Notes under the pieces: model-generated | Told to the model about the DNA's origin: nothing | The model's database searches: none | Seen by the model: the letters and a program-made list of their open reading frames with translations, nothing else | In this document: in pieces, positions 7,724 through 16,584 of the stretch | Position numbering within the stretch: position 1 is the first letter of the stretch | Layout of the letters: every line of letters starts with the position of its first letter | NCBI RefSeq assembly: GCF_011766325.1 | Contig: NZ_BLLG01000018.1 | Span: forward strand, 60,195 to 124,194 | Source: Streptomyces pacificus | GTDB lineage: Bacteria > Actinomycetota > Actinomycetes > Streptomycetales > Streptomycetaceae | Direction of reading: 5' to 3' | Length of the DNA: 64,000 nt | Translations under genes and position numbers: made by a program

Positions 7724-9527
7724 TGAACTTTTCCTTGAGCTTCTCGAAGTCCGCGTGCGTCCTGGCGTACTCGGTCTTCTCCTTGCCGTCCGTCGCCACG
7801 AAGTACAGCCAGCCGTCCGAGGTCGGGGTGATCGAGGCGTTCAGCGCCGTCAGATCGGGGTTGCCGATGGGGCCGGGCGGCAGCCCCTTCTGGGTGTAGG
7901 TGTTGTACGGGTCCTGGTTGCTGTTGATCTCGCGCTCACTGATGTCGATCTTACTCTGGCCCTTGAGGTAGTTGAAGGCCGAGTCGAACTGCAGGAGCTG
8001 GTTGGTCTCGGTATTGGTGGGCTTCAGACGGTTGTAGACGACCTCGGCCATCTTCCGGTAGTCGTCCTCGTGCTTGCCCTCGGCCTGCACCAGGCTGGCC
8101 ACGGTGATCAGTTCCCAGGCGTTCTTCAGCTGGAGCTGCTTCGCCTTCGCCTCGAGGTCGATCTTCCCGTACTCCTGGTTGGCCCGGGCCACCATGGCCT
8201 TGAGGATGGTCTCCGGGCTGGAGCCCGGTGCGACCGGGTAGGTGGCCGGGTAGAGGAATCCTTCCAGCGGGTCCTTGACGTTCTCGTGGTTCTGCGCCCA
8301 CACGGGGAGTCCGAGGTTCCCGGCCTCCTTGCGGGCGACGGACTTCGTCGTGCCGGGGTCGAGTTCGAGGCGCTTGTCGATCAGCTCGTAGATCGCCGCG
8401 TTGCGCGCGCCCTCGGCGATGCTGAGGGCGTTGCGGTTGTTCGGGTCGAGCAGCGCCTTGACGGCCTCCTCGGCCGACATCTCCTTCTTCAGGGTGTAGA
8501 CGCCGTCCTGGATGCTGGTGCCGCGGGGATTGTCGTTCTGCGCGGAGACGAAGGCGTCGACGCTCTTGACCACTCCGGCCTTCTTGAGCGCGCTGCCGAT
8601 GTCCGTGCCACTGGCCCCCAACGGGATCTCGACCTGCACGGTTCCGCTGCCGGGGCCGTCGAAGTCGGGCGCCTCACCGAACTGGCCCTGCCAGAACTGG
8701 TAGCCGACATAGACCGCGCCCCCGGCCCCACCGACCAGGACCAGGGCGACGAAGAGGCAGGCGAAGCCGTTGTGGCTCTTCTTCTTTTTCTTGGCCCCGC
8801 TGCGGCCGTCACCACGGCGCCGGGGCGCCCCTTCGGGCTCGTCGCGACGACCGCCGCTGCCGGCGCCGCGGTCGTCACCCGTGAAGAACGGGTGGTCCTC
8901 CTCCCGTCCGTCCGGGCCGTCGTCCGCCGGGGAAGACCGCTCCGGCCGGGGCCCCGGCTCGGTGCGCTGCCCCGGGGGCTGCGGCGGCGGATAGGCGTCG
9001 GCGGTGCCGTAGTGGTCGCCACCAGCGCTGTGCGGAACGGGCCCCGGATCGTACGGCAGCACGGGCTGCCCGCCCGCGTCCCAGGCCGGGTCGTACGGCT
9101 GGGCGCCGTCCTCCTGCGGGGTGTGCTGCCCGGTGCCGTACTGCCCCGCACCGTACTGCTGCTGCGGCCCGTACTGATCTTGCCCGTGCTGATCCTGGCG
9201 ATCCTGACCGTACTGCTGCGGCCCGTACTGACCCTGGCCGTACTGCTGCGGCCCGTACTGGTCCTGGCCGTACTGGTCCTGGCCGTACTGGTCCTGGCCC
9301 TGCTGCTGCGCGTACTGATCCTGGCCGTAGTGCTGATGGCCGGTCTCGTCCCCGCCGCTCCCCTGGCGGGCCCGGTCCTGCGGCTGCTGCGGGTACTGCT
9401 GCTGAGGCCGGCCGCCGTAGGACGCGGGGGCGTCGCCGCCCTCCTGCCCTCTCCACCCCTGGTCCCCGTACAGGGGATCCTCGGGGTGCCACGGTTCGGA
9501 GCCGGGGCTCCGGCCATATCCAGTCAT
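7701..9527 (-). CDS. mltG: Endolytic murein transglycosylase MltG (YceG family) with Gln/Tyr/Gly repeat N-terminus
   Basis: MltG cleaves nascent peptidoglycan and is thought to end glycan strand synthesis. The 608-residue product is about 250 residues longer than typical. Residues 1-250 are hydrophilic, with a QYGQDQYG/QYGPQQYG repeat at about 65-130, followed by a KKKKK stretch. One transmembrane segment spans about 253-277 (ACLFVALVLVGGAGGAVYVGY), so the YceG catalytic domain (about 290-605) faces outward. The glutamate in SLVQAEGKHEDD aligns with the catalytic Glu of the family, and AEVVYNRL and GLPPGPIGNP are conserved. The cytoplasmic tail probably has a regulatory or scaffold role (inference). 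It overlaps the aroE start. Confidence 0.93.
   Translation of the reverse strand: MTGYGRSPGSEPWHPEDPLYGDQGWRGQEGGDAPASYGGRPQQQYPQQPQDRARQGSGGDETGHQHYGQDQYAQQQGQDQYGQDQYGQDQYGPQQYGQGQYGPQQYGQDRQDQHGQDQYGPQQQYGAGQYGTGQHTPQEDGAQPYDPAWDAGGQPVLPYDPGPVPHSAGGDHYGTADAYPPPQPPGQRTEPGPRPERSSPADDGPDGREEDHPFFTGDDRGAGSGGRRDEPEGAPRRRGDGRSGAKKKKKSHNGFACLFVALVLVGGAGGAVYVGYQFWQGQFGEAPDFDGPGSGTVQVEIPLGASGTDIGSALKKAGVVKSVDAFVSAQNDNPRGTSIQDGVYTLKKEMSAEEAVKALLDPNNRNALSIAEGARNAAIYELIDKRLELDPGTTKSVARKEAGNLGLPVWAQNHENVKDPLEGFLYPATYPVAPGSSPETILKAMVARANQEYGKIDLEAKAKQLQLKNAWELITVASLVQAEGKHEDDYRKMAEVVYNRLKPTNTETNQLLQFDSAFNYLKGQSKIDISEREINSNQDPYNTYTQKGLPPGPIGNPDLTALNASITPTSDGWLYFVATDGKEKTEYARTHADFEKLKEKFNGTRGSD
9145..9330. 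repeat. In-frame 15-nt repeats encoding QYGQD-type units in mltG
   Basis: Three exact copies of CCGTACTGGTCCTGG (plus strand) lie at 9253-9267, 9268-9282 and 9283-9297. Related units with CTGCTGCGG stand in for CTGGTCCTGG on both sides. They encode QDQYG/PQQYG on the minus strand. The 15-nt period preserves the frame, so unit number can vary between strains without breaking mltG. Confidence 0.85.
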
Positions 9528-9630
9528 CGATCCCCTAGAGCCGCGAGACAGGCCTCAGAAGCTCCGCCTCTACGTCGCGCCGCGGCTGTTCGAACACCAC
9601 CGCATCGCGCGGAACGTTACCGTATCGCGA

Positions 9631-10095
9631 TCAGATGACCACTTCGACGCCCTCACCCGGGGGACCCCCCGAGGTCCGTTCGGCCTCCAGAGCATTCTGC
9701 AGGATGACCACCGCCGCGGCCTGGTCGATGACGGACCGTCCCTTTCTGGACTTCACGCCCGAGGCGCGGAGCCCCTGCCCGGCCGTGACCGTGGTCATCC
9801 TCTCGTCGACCAGCCGCACCGGAACCGGGTGGACACCGCGGGCCAAGTCCTGTGCGAAGGCGCGGACCTTGGCCGCCGCGGGACCCTCCCCACCGCTGAG
9901 CGAACGGGGCAGGCCCACCACCACCTCGATCGGCTCGTACTCCTCGACCAGCTGCCGCAGCCGCCGGTGGGCTGCGGGAATGTCCCGCCCCGGCACGGTC
10001 TCGACCGGGGTGGCGAGGATCCCGTCGGGGTCGCACGAGGCGACCCCGATCCGGGCGTCCCCGACGTCGATCGAGAGACGGCGTCCTCTGCGCAT
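9631..10095 (-). CDS. ruvX: RuvX/YqgF-family putative pre-16S rRNA nuclease
   Basis: This RNase H-like fold protein is implicated in 16S rRNA 5' maturation and perhaps Holliday-junction resolution. The 154-residue product has the family opening LSIDVGDARIGVASCDPDG with the first acidic active-site residue, the middle segment VVGLPRSLSGGEGPAA, and LVDERMTTV with the later acidic residue. The ATG overlaps the alaS stop by one nt, which matches the common bacterial alaS-ruvX coupling. mltG follows 103 nt downstream. Confidence 0.93.
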   Translation of the reverse strand: MRRGRRLSIDVGDARIGVASCDPDGILATPVETVPGRDIPAAHRRLRQLVEEYEPIEVVVGLPRSLSGGEGPAAAKVRAFAQDLARGVHPVPVRLVDERMTTVTAGQGLRASGVKSRKGRSVIDQAAAVVILQNALEAERTSGGPPGEGVEVVI

Positions 10096-12779
10096 CAGGC
10101 CGTCTCGGCGACCAGGCGCTCGACGGCGTCGATGGCGCCGCCGATCGCCTCCGGGTTCTGGCCGCCGCCCTGGGCGACGTCCGGCTTGCCGCCGCCGCCG
10201 CCGCCGAGGGCCTTGGCCGCGGCACGGACCAGCTCACCGGCCTTGAGCCCGCGCTCGCGGGCGGCCTCGTTGGTGGCGATGACGGTGAGCGGACGTCCGT
10301 TGGCCGCGGTGAACAGCGCCACGACCGCGGGGCGGCCGCCGGCCCCCGGCAACCGCTGCAGCCGGTCGCGGACGTCGAGGACCAGCCTGCGGAGGCCGTC
10401 GGCGGACGTACCGTCCGGGACCCGGCCGGTGACCAGCGCCGTCCCTCGGACGTCCCTGGCGCCCTCGGCCAGACCGGCGGCGGCCTGGAGGACCTTCTCG
10501 GCGCGGAACTTCTCGATCTCCTTCTCGGCGTCCTTCAGCTTGCCGAGCATGGTGGCGACCTTCTCGGGGAGCTCCTCCGGGCGCCCCTTGACCAGCTCCT
10601 GGAGCTGGGCGACGACGGTGTGCTCCCTGGCGAGGAAGTGGTAGGCGTCGACGCCGACGAGGGCCTCGATGCGGCGCACGCCGGAACCGATGGAGGACTC
10701 GCCGAGCAGCTTCACCAGACCCAGCTGCGAGGTGTTGTGCACATGCGTGCCACCGCACAGCTCCTTGGAGAAGTCGCCGATGGTGACGACCCGGACGCGC
10801 TCGCCGTACTTCTCGCCGAACTCGGCGATAGCCCCCTGCTTCCTGGCCTCGTCGATGCCCATGACCTCTGCCTGGACGTCGAGTTCACGGGCCAGCACCT
10901 CGTTGATCCGCTGCTCGACGTCCGTCAGCACGGTGCCGGGCACGGCGGACGGCGAACCGAAGTCGAAGCGGAAGCGGCCCGGGGAGTTCTCGGAGCCGGC
11001 CTGGGCGGCGGTCGGGCCGAGGGCGTCACGCAGCGCCTGGTGGGTGAGGTGGGTGGCGCTGTGGGCGCGGGCGATGGCGCGGCGCCGCCGGACGTCGATG
11101 GCGGCGTGCGCGGAGGCGCCCACGGTCACCTCGCCCACCTGCACCGAGCCCTTGTGCACGGAGACGCCGGGAACCGGCTGCTGCACATCGCGGACCTCGA
11201 TGACCGCGCCGCTGTCGAGCCTGATCCGGCCCTGGTCGGCGAGCTGGCCGCCGCCCTCGGCGTAGAAGGGGGTGCGGTCGAGGACGACCTCGACCTCGTC
11301 GCCCTCGGAGGCGGCCGGCGAGGGCACTCCGTCGACGAGCAGGCCGACGACGGTCGACTCGCCCTCGGTGTGCGTGTAGCCGGTGAACTCGGTCGCACCG
11401 GAGGCGTCGGCGACCTCGCGGTACGAGGACAGATCGGCATGGCCGGTCTTCTTGGCCCTGGCGTCGGCCTTGGCGCGCTCCCGCTGCTCCCTCATCAGCC
11501 GGCGGAAGCCGTCCTCGTCCACGGTGAGGCCCTGTTCGGCGGCCATCTCCAGGGTGAGGTCGATCGGGAAGCCCCAGGTGTCGTGGAGCAGGAACGCCTT
11601 GTCGCCGGAGAGGACGGTCGAGCCGGCCCCGCGGGCCTCGGTGACGGCGCCGTCCAGCACATTGGTGCCGGAGTTCAGCGTCTTGAGGAAGCGGGCCTCC
11701 TCGGCGAGCGCGACGGTCTCGACCCGCTCGCGGTCGGTCTCCAGCTCCGGGTACTGCAGACCCATGGTCTTGACCACCACGTCGACCAGGGCGGCGACGA
11801 CGGGGCCGGTGGCGCCGAGGAGCCGCATGTTGCGGATGGCGCGGCGCATGATGCGGCGCAGGACGTAGCCGCGGCCCTCGTTGCCGGGGGTGACGCCGTC
11901 GCCGATGAGCATCACGGACGTGCGGATGTGGTCGGCGACCACGCGGAGGGACACATCCGACTCGTGGCTGTCGCCGTAGCGCACGCCGGTGAGTTCCGTG
12001 GCCTTGTCGATGACGACCCGCAGGGTGTCCGTCTCGTACATGTTCTGCACGCCCTGCAGGATCATGGCAAGGCGTTCGAGGCCGAGACCGGTGTCGATGT
12101 TCCTGCTCGGCAGGTCGCCGACGATCTCGAAGTCCTCCTTGCCGGAGCCCTCGCCGCGCTCGTACTGCATGAAGACCAGGTTCCAGATCTCCACGTAGCG
12201 CTCGTCGTTGGCCGCCGGGCCGCCCTCGGGACCGAACTCGGGGCCGCGGTCGTAGTTGATCTCCGAGCAGGGGCCGCACGGTCCGGGGACGCCCATGGAC
12301 CAGAAGTTGTCCTTCTTGCCCAGGCGCTGGATGCGTTCGGCGGGGACGCCGACCACCTCGCGCCAGATGCGCTCGGCCTCGTCGTCGTCGAGGTAGACCG
12401 TGATCCAGAGCTTCTCGGGCTCGAGGCCGTAACCGCCCTTGTCCTGCGGGGAGGTCAGCAGCTCCCAGGCGTAGGTGATGGCCCCTTCCTTGAAGTAGTC
12501 GCCGAAGGAGAAGTTGCCGCACATCTGGAAGAAGGTGCCGTGGCGGGTGGTCTTGCCGACCTCTTCGATATCGGGGGTGCGCACGCACTTCTGCACGCTG
12601 GTGGCGCGCGGGGCGGGCGGCCTGGTCTCGCCGAGGAAGTACGGCTTGAAGGGGACCATGCCCGCGTTGACCAGCAGCAGAGTCGGGTCGTCCGCGATGA
12701 GCGACGCCGAAGGCACGACGGTGTGCCCGCGCTCCTCGAAGAAGCTCAGCCAGCGGCGGCGGATTTCAGCCGACTCCAT
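10095..12779 (-). CDS. alaS: Alanyl-tRNA synthetase
   Basis: AlaS charges tRNA-Ala and edits mischarged Ser/Gly. The 894-residue product has full family length. Visible parts are the class II catalytic core (about 1-250, with RHGTFFQMCGNFSFGDYFK), the tRNA-recognition region, and the editing domain with HSATHLTHQAL and CGGTHVHNTSQLG, whose H, H, C, H residues bind zinc. The C-terminal coiled-coil and Gly-rich C-Ala domain ends with the motif GGGGGGKPDVAQGGG. The gene after it is ruvX (1-nt overlap). The gene before it encodes a DUF6167-like protein whose stop codon overlaps the alaS start by one nt. Confidence 0.98.
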   Translation of the reverse strand: MESAEIRRRWLSFFEERGHTVVPSASLIADDPTLLLVNAGMVPFKPYFLGETRPPAPRATSVQKCVRTPDIEEVGKTTRHGTFFQMCGNFSFGDYFKEGAITYAWELLTSPQDKGGYGLEPEKLWITVYLDDDEAERIWREVVGVPAERIQRLGKKDNFWSMGVPGPCGPCSEINYDRGPEFGPEGGPAANDERYVEIWNLVFMQYERGEGSGKEDFEIVGDLPSRNIDTGLGLERLAMILQGVQNMYETDTLRVVIDKATELTGVRYGDSHESDVSLRVVADHIRTSVMLIGDGVTPGNEGRGYVLRRIMRRAIRNMRLLGATGPVVAALVDVVVKTMGLQYPELETDRERVETVALAEEARFLKTLNSGTNVLDGAVTEARGAGSTVLSGDKAFLLHDTWGFPIDLTLEMAAEQGLTVDEDGFRRLMREQRERAKADARAKKTGHADLSSYREVADASGATEFTGYTHTEGESTVVGLLVDGVPSPAASEGDEVEVVLDRTPFYAEGGGQLADQGRIRLDSGAVIEVRDVQQPVPGVSVHKGSVQVGEVTVGASAHAAIDVRRRRAIARAHSATHLTHQALRDALGPTAAQAGSENSPGRFRFDFGSPSAVPGTVLTDVEQRINEVLARELDVQAEVMGIDEARKQGAIAEFGEKYGERVRVVTIGDFSKELCGGTHVHNTSQLGLVKLLGESSIGSGVRRIEALVGVDAYHFLAREHTVVAQLQELVKGRPEELPEKVATMLGKLKDAEKEIEKFRAEKVLQAAAGLAEGARDVRGTALVTGRVPDGTSADGLRRLVLDVRDRLQRLPGAGGRPAVVALFTAANGRPLTVIATNEAARERGLKAGELVRAAAKALGGGGGGKPDVAQGGGQNPEAIGGAIDAVERLVAETA

Positions 12780-13126
12780 CAGTGGTCCTCATTCCGGTCG
12801 TACGGGGGCTTCTCGTCAAGCATCCCGTAGTGCTTCTTGTGGTGCTTGTGGTTTTCCAGGGCGGCCCGGCGGCGCTGCGCGGGAAGCTCCCGGTCGGCGG
12901 CGGCGTCGATGCCCAGTGCCTCACCGAGTTCGGCCTCGCGCTGGGCCATGCCGGCCCGGACGTCCAGGGCGAAGTCCTTGAGGCGGTACCCGGTCTCGAT
13001 CGCCTTGTTCGCCGCCTGGGCGGCGAGGCTCTCCGGGGTCAGCTGCCTGAGCTTGCGGTTGACCTTGGTGGTGGCCCACACGCCGGCGGCGGCGCCGGCG
13101 GTGAACCAGAACGCACGACGGAACAT
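12779..13126 (-). CDS. Small conserved actinobacterial protein (DUF6167-like), one N-terminal hydrophobic helix
   Basis: The 115-residue product opens MFRRAFWFTAGAAAGVWATTKVNRK, a short membrane-inserting helix (about 5-21), followed by an amphipathic helical part with SLAAQAANKAIETG. It ends in a His/Lys-rich tail (ENHKHHKKHYG). I recognise it as the small protein that commonly sits before alaS in Streptomyces; its function is unknown. It is coupled to alaS by a 1-nt overlap and to the DUF948-like gene upstream by a 6-nt gap. The pair may work together at the membrane (inference). Confidence 0.8.
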   Translation of the reverse strand: MFRRAFWFTAGAAAGVWATTKVNRKLRQLTPESLAAQAANKAIETGYRLKDFALDVRAGMAQREAELGEALGIDAAADRELPAQRRRAALENHKHHKKHYGMLDEKPPYDRNEDH

Positions 13127-13132
13127 CGGGTC

Positions 13133-13588
13133 TCAGTCCTTCTGCTTCCGGCGCCCGGCGGCCGGCACGGTGCGGCCGACGAGGATCGTGCGCTTAGCCT
13201 GCCGGGGAGGCCCGCCGGCCCTGTCCCGGGTGCCGCGGGCGTCGCCGTCCCGGCTCATCGCGCGGCGCACGCCGTAGCCGAACGCGGCGACCTTCACGAG
13301 CGGGCCGCCGAACGTCGAGGCGACCGTGGTGGAGAGCGCCGACGCGTTGGAGGTCACCTCCTGGACATCGGAGGCGATGGCCTCGACCCGGTCGAGCTGG
13401 GTCTGCGCGGACCGGACGGTGGCCGAGGCGTCGGCCAGCAGCGGCACGGCCTGCTCGGTCACCTCCGCCATCAGCCTGGTGGCCGCCCTGAGCGTCTGGG
13501 CCAGCCTCACCAGCACCACGGCGAGGAAGGAGACCAGGATCGCCCAGAAGACGGCCACCAGGATCCCGGCAACCTCTCCACCGGTCAC
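13133..13588 (-). CDS. DUF948-type membrane protein
   Basis: The 151-residue product starts with one membrane helix (about 6-27, VAGILVAVFWAILVSFLAVVL). A long helical region resembling chemoreceptor coiled coils follows (LMAEVTEQAVPLLADASAT and onward), and then a basic C-terminal tail. This is the DUF948 layout. I chose the GTG start because the upstream in-frame sequence is Arg/Pro-rich noise, and this start puts the membrane helix at the N-terminus. It is the first gene of the DUF948-DUF6167-alaS-ruvX-mltG run. Function unknown. Confidence 0.8.
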   Translation of the reverse strand: MTGGEVAGILVAVFWAILVSFLAVVLVRLAQTLRAATRLMAEVTEQAVPLLADASATVRSAQTQLDRVEAIASDVQEVTSNASALSTTVASTFGGPLVKVAAFGYGVRRAMSRDGDARGTRDRAGGPPRQAKRTILVGRTVPAAGRRKQKD

Positions 13589-13804
13589 ACTGCACCGCTC
13601 TCTGCTTGTCGGGGGTCGCTTCGCAAGTCCTCGTCCGACCCTATCGCGCCGGGGGGCGGCTCCCGTCACGGATCGGTGACCGCAGGACGGGAGGGCGGCA
13701 GCTTCCCCGCCGCTCCCGGACGGCCCGCGCTCAGCGGCCGCGGCGGTTCGCTCCCGGCCGGCCCGCACTCCGCGGCCGCGGCTGCCCAGGCGCCGAATGC
13801 GAGA

Positions 13805-13846
13805 GCCCGCCGCTCCCCCACCCGTGAGGGTGGGAGGGCGACGGGC
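13805..13846 (-). terminator. Hairpin downstream of rpsD
   Basis: Arms 13805-13823 and 13828-13846 pair over about 19 positions with a few mismatches around the loop GTGA; the inner CCCACCC/GGGTGGG part is well matched. It lies 34 nt beyond the rpsD stop and before the DUF948 gene, so it most likely ends the rpsD transcript. There is no U-run, as is usual in Streptomyces. Confidence 0.7.
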
Positions 13847-13879
13847 CGGGGCGCGAAGGCCGGTGCTACTGCCGCCGGG

Positions 13880-14491
13880 TCAGCGGGCGTAGTACTCGAC
13901 GACGAGCTGCTCGTCGCAGATCACCGGGATCTCCTTGCGGTTCGGGTCCCGGTCCAGGCGGAAAGCGAGTGCCTTGAGGTTGACCTGCAGGTAGCGCGGG
14001 GTCTCGCCGTCGGGCGCATAGCCGCCCTCGCGGGCGACCTGGAACGGGTGCTTGTCGCGCGAGCGCTCGCGGACCGTGACGACGTCGTCCGGGCGGACCC
14101 GGAACGAGGGCTTGTCGACCTTGTGGCCGTTGACCTCGATGTGGCCGTGGACGACCATCTGACGGGCCTGGTAGATCGTCCGGGCGATGCCGGAGCGGAG
14201 CACCAGGGCGTCGAGACGGCGCTCGAGCTCGATGATCAGGGCCTCACCGGTCTTGCCCTGCACCTTGCTGGCGCGCTCGTAGGCGCGGACCAGCTGGCGC
14301 TCGGAGACGTCGTACTGCGCGCGAAGGCGCTGCTTCTCCAGCAGACGGACCTTGTAGTCCGAGTTCTGCTTGCGGCCGCGGCCGTGCTCACCCGGCGGGT
14401 AGGGGCGAGCCTCGAAGTACTTGACGGCCTTCGGCGTCAGGGCGATGCCGAGGGCACGCGACTTCTTGACCTTGGGTCGCGACTGGTTCAC
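13880..14491 (-). CDS. rpsD: 30S ribosomal protein S4
   Basis: S4 binds 16S rRNA early in assembly of the 30S body. The 203-residue product begins (GTG)NQSRPKVKKSRALGIALTPK and includes the S4 RNA-binding domain with LDALVLRSGIA, ARQMVVHGHIEVNG and the ending EIPVICDEQLVVEYYAR. I chose the GTG start because GGAGG lies about 8 nt upstream and it matches the known S4 N-terminus; the longer in-frame extension has no sense. It is monocistronic by context: 548 nt of spacer upstream and a hairpin downstream. It is the zinc-free type, with no CxxC pair near the N-terminus. Confidence 0.97.
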   Translation of the reverse strand: MNQSRPKVKKSRALGIALTPKAVKYFEARPYPPGEHGRGRKQNSDYKVRLLEKQRLRAQYDVSERQLVRAYERASKVQGKTGEALIIELERRLDALVLRSGIARTIYQARQMVVHGHIEVNGHKVDKPSFRVRPDDVVTVRERSRDKHPFQVAREGGYAPDGETPRYLQVNLKALAFRLDRDPNRKEIPVICDEQLVVEYYAR

Positions 14492-15039
14492 GGGGAACCT
14501 ACCTCCATATGAGTCAGGTGAGCCTTGCCTTATCCGAGGAGGACGTAATGCCTCGACCACGTGGGATCCCCCTGCCCAGTGCGCATCGCAGTTCGGACCA
14601 CTCGACGGAGTCGATGTCCGCTTGCGACGACGATGAGCAGGGTCAGCCGCGTCCCAGGGAAGGCGCCCGGCAGCTCACCTAAGCCGAGCGCGTACGAACC
14701 CTCGTTGAGAACAACACCTCAGTATCCCTCACGCCGCCGGGTGCTCGCGACCACGGTCCCGGCTGCCGGGAAACCGCCGCGCGCACCGTCACTCCCGAGG
14801 GGGACGCCGTTCTCCTTGCGCCGGGGGTGCGCCGTGGGACTCTCCCACGGCGCGGGCGGGTGCCTCCGCCCGGACGGCGGCATCGGCTGTGTGAGGGAGA
14901 TCACCGATGCCGCCCCGTCGCGGTACGGCAGCGGATCGGGTCCGGGCCCGGCCGGCCGGCTCGCCGTCGTGCGCGGCCAGGACCGTACGCGCTGCGAGCG
15001 GCTGCCCGGCGAGCGGCTCCCGCCGGGCGGCGCAAGGGG
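14492..15039. other. Non-coding spacer between rarA and rpsD (rpsD leader region and rarA terminator)
   Basis: No reading frame here looks like a real protein. The part next to rpsD (about 14492-14720) must hold its promoter and leader; I see the ribosome-binding site GGAGG but cannot fix the promoter. An autoregulatory S4-binding site would be plausible in this leader, but I see no clear pseudoknot. The part next to rarA contains the hairpin listed at 14829-14853. Confidence 0.6.
14829..14853 (-). terminator. Hairpin downstream of rarA
   Basis: Arms GCGCCGTGGGA (14829-14839) and TCCCACGGCGC (14843-14853) are a perfect 11-bp match around the loop CTC. A weaker second hairpin of GCGGGCGG/CCGCCCG type follows. 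It lies about 190 nt beyond the rarA stop and is probably the end of that transcript. Confidence 0.65.
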
Positions 15040-16404
15040 TCAGGAACCCGGCAGGGTGTCACCGCGCAGCCGCTCGCGGACCTTCTCGACCACGTCCGCG
15101 TAGCGCGCCTCGGCGCCGTACCGGGTCGGCTCGTAGTAGCGCCTGCCGTGGACGGCGTCCGGCGCGTACTGCTGGGGGGCGATCGCGCCCGGGACGTCGT
15201 GCGGATACACATAGCCCTGGGCGTGGCCGAGCTTCGCCGCTCCCTTGTAGTGGCCGTCGCGCAGATGGCGCGGCACGGGTCCGGCCAGTCCGCCCCGCAC
15301 ATCCGCCAGGGCTGCGCCGATCGCCGTCGTGGCGGCGTTGGACTTCGGCGCCAGGGCCAGCGCGATCGTGGCGTGGCTCAGGGTGAGCGCGGCCTCCGGG
15401 AAACCGATCAGCGCCACGGCCTGGGCGGCCGCGACGGCGGTCGGCAGCGCCGTCGGATCGGCGAGCCCGATGTCCTCACTGGCCGAGATCATCAGCCGCC
15501 GGGCGATGAACCGCGGGTCCTCCCCTGCCTCGATCATGCGTGCCAGGTAGTGCAGAGCGGCGTCCACGTCGGAGCCCCGGATGGACTTGATGAGGGCGCT
15601 CGCCACGTCGTAGTGCTGGTCGCCGTCCCGGTCGTACTTCACCGCCGCCCGGTCGACGGTCTCCTCCACGGTGCGGAGGAGGATCGCCGCCTCGCCCTTG
15701 GCGAGAGCGGCGCCCGCCGCGGCCTCCAGGGCGGTCAGGGCACGTCTGGCGTCTCCTCCGGCAATCCGCAGCAGATGGCCCTCGGCGTCGGCCGGCAGCG
15801 TCACGGCGCCGCCGAGGCCGCGCTCCTCGCTCAGAGCGCGGCGCAGCAGTCCCCGTACGTCGTCGTCGGTGAGCGGCTCCAGCGTGAGCAGCAGGGAGCG
15901 GGAGAGCAGCGGGGAGATCACCGAGAAGTACGGGTTCTCGGTGGTCGCGGCGATCAGCGTCACCCAGCGGTTCTCGACGGCGGGCAGCAGGGAGTCCTGC
16001 TGGGCCTTGCTGAAGCGGTGGATCTCGTCGAGGAAGAGGACGGTCTCCCTGCCGAAGCCCCCCGCGGCCCTGCGGGCCCCGTCGATGACGGCCCGGACCT
16101 CCTTGACTCCCGCGGTGATCGCGGAGAGCTCCACGAAGCGCTTGTTGGTCGCCTTGGAGACGACATACGCCAGGGTTGTCTTGCCCGTGCCGGGCGGGCC
16201 CCAGAGGATCACGGAGGAGGCCCCTGCGGGCCCCCCGGAGCCCTCGCCGACGAGTCGGCGCAGCGGTGACCCCGGTTTGAGCAGATGCTGCTGACCCATG
16301 ACCTCGTCGAGGGTGCGCGGGCGCATGCGGACCGCCAGCGGGCTCGCGGACGGGTCCTTCTCCTGGCGTTCCTCCGCTGCGGCGGTGAAAAGATCGGGCT
16401 CCAC
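15040..16404 (-). CDS. rarA: Replication-associated recombination protein A (RarA/MgsA AAA+ ATPase)
   Basis: RarA is an AAA+ ATPase related to clamp loaders that acts at stalled replication forks. The 454-residue product has RPRTLDEVMGQQHLL, Walker A GPPGTGKTT, Walker B LFLDEIHRF, sensor segment AATTENP and the arginine finger LLSRSLLL. The C-terminal tetramerisation domain has DIGLADPTALPTAVAA, LSHATIALALAPKSN and GYVYPHD. I prefer the GTG at 16404 (product VEPDLFTAAAEERQ) to a GTG 11 codons further upstream because the family begins near EPDLF. It appears monocistronic. Confidence 0.95.
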   Translation of the reverse strand: MEPDLFTAAAEERQEKDPSASPLAVRMRPRTLDEVMGQQHLLKPGSPLRRLVGEGSGGPAGASSVILWGPPGTGKTTLAYVVSKATNKRFVELSAITAGVKEVRAVIDGARRAAGGFGRETVLFLDEIHRFSKAQQDSLLPAVENRWVTLIAATTENPYFSVISPLLSRSLLLTLEPLTDDDVRGLLRRALSEERGLGGAVTLPADAEGHLLRIAGGDARRALTALEAAAGAALAKGEAAILLRTVEETVDRAAVKYDRDGDQHYDVASALIKSIRGSDVDAALHYLARMIEAGEDPRFIARRLMISASEDIGLADPTALPTAVAAAQAVALIGFPEAALTLSHATIALALAPKSNAATTAIGAALADVRGGLAGPVPRHLRDGHYKGAAKLGHAQGYVYPHDVPGAIAPQQYAPDAVHGRRYYEPTRYGAEARYADVVEKVRERLRGDTLPGS

Positions 16405-16584
16405 TCGGTGAAGCCTAAGCGAGGGCACCGACAGCACCCACCGGAGTGCCGGCGGCGGGGAGAGCGGCCCGGGCGGTGTCCGGCGGGCGGGGAGAGTCCG
16501 GCGCGCGGGGAGAGCGGGCCGCGCGCCGTCCGGCCCGTGCGGAGACCGGCCGGCGAGGAGACCGGCCGGAGGCGCGCCCGCCGG

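Noticed and set aside
7668..9638. 656-codon open frame on the plus strand opposite mltG
   Set aside because: It is fully antisense to a well-supported MltG, and its product is a Val/Leu/Arg-biased shadow caused by high GC at third positions.
10620..12830. 736-codon open frame opposite alaS
   Set aside because: Antisense shadow of alaS; low-complexity His/Asp/Gly-rich product without any domain.
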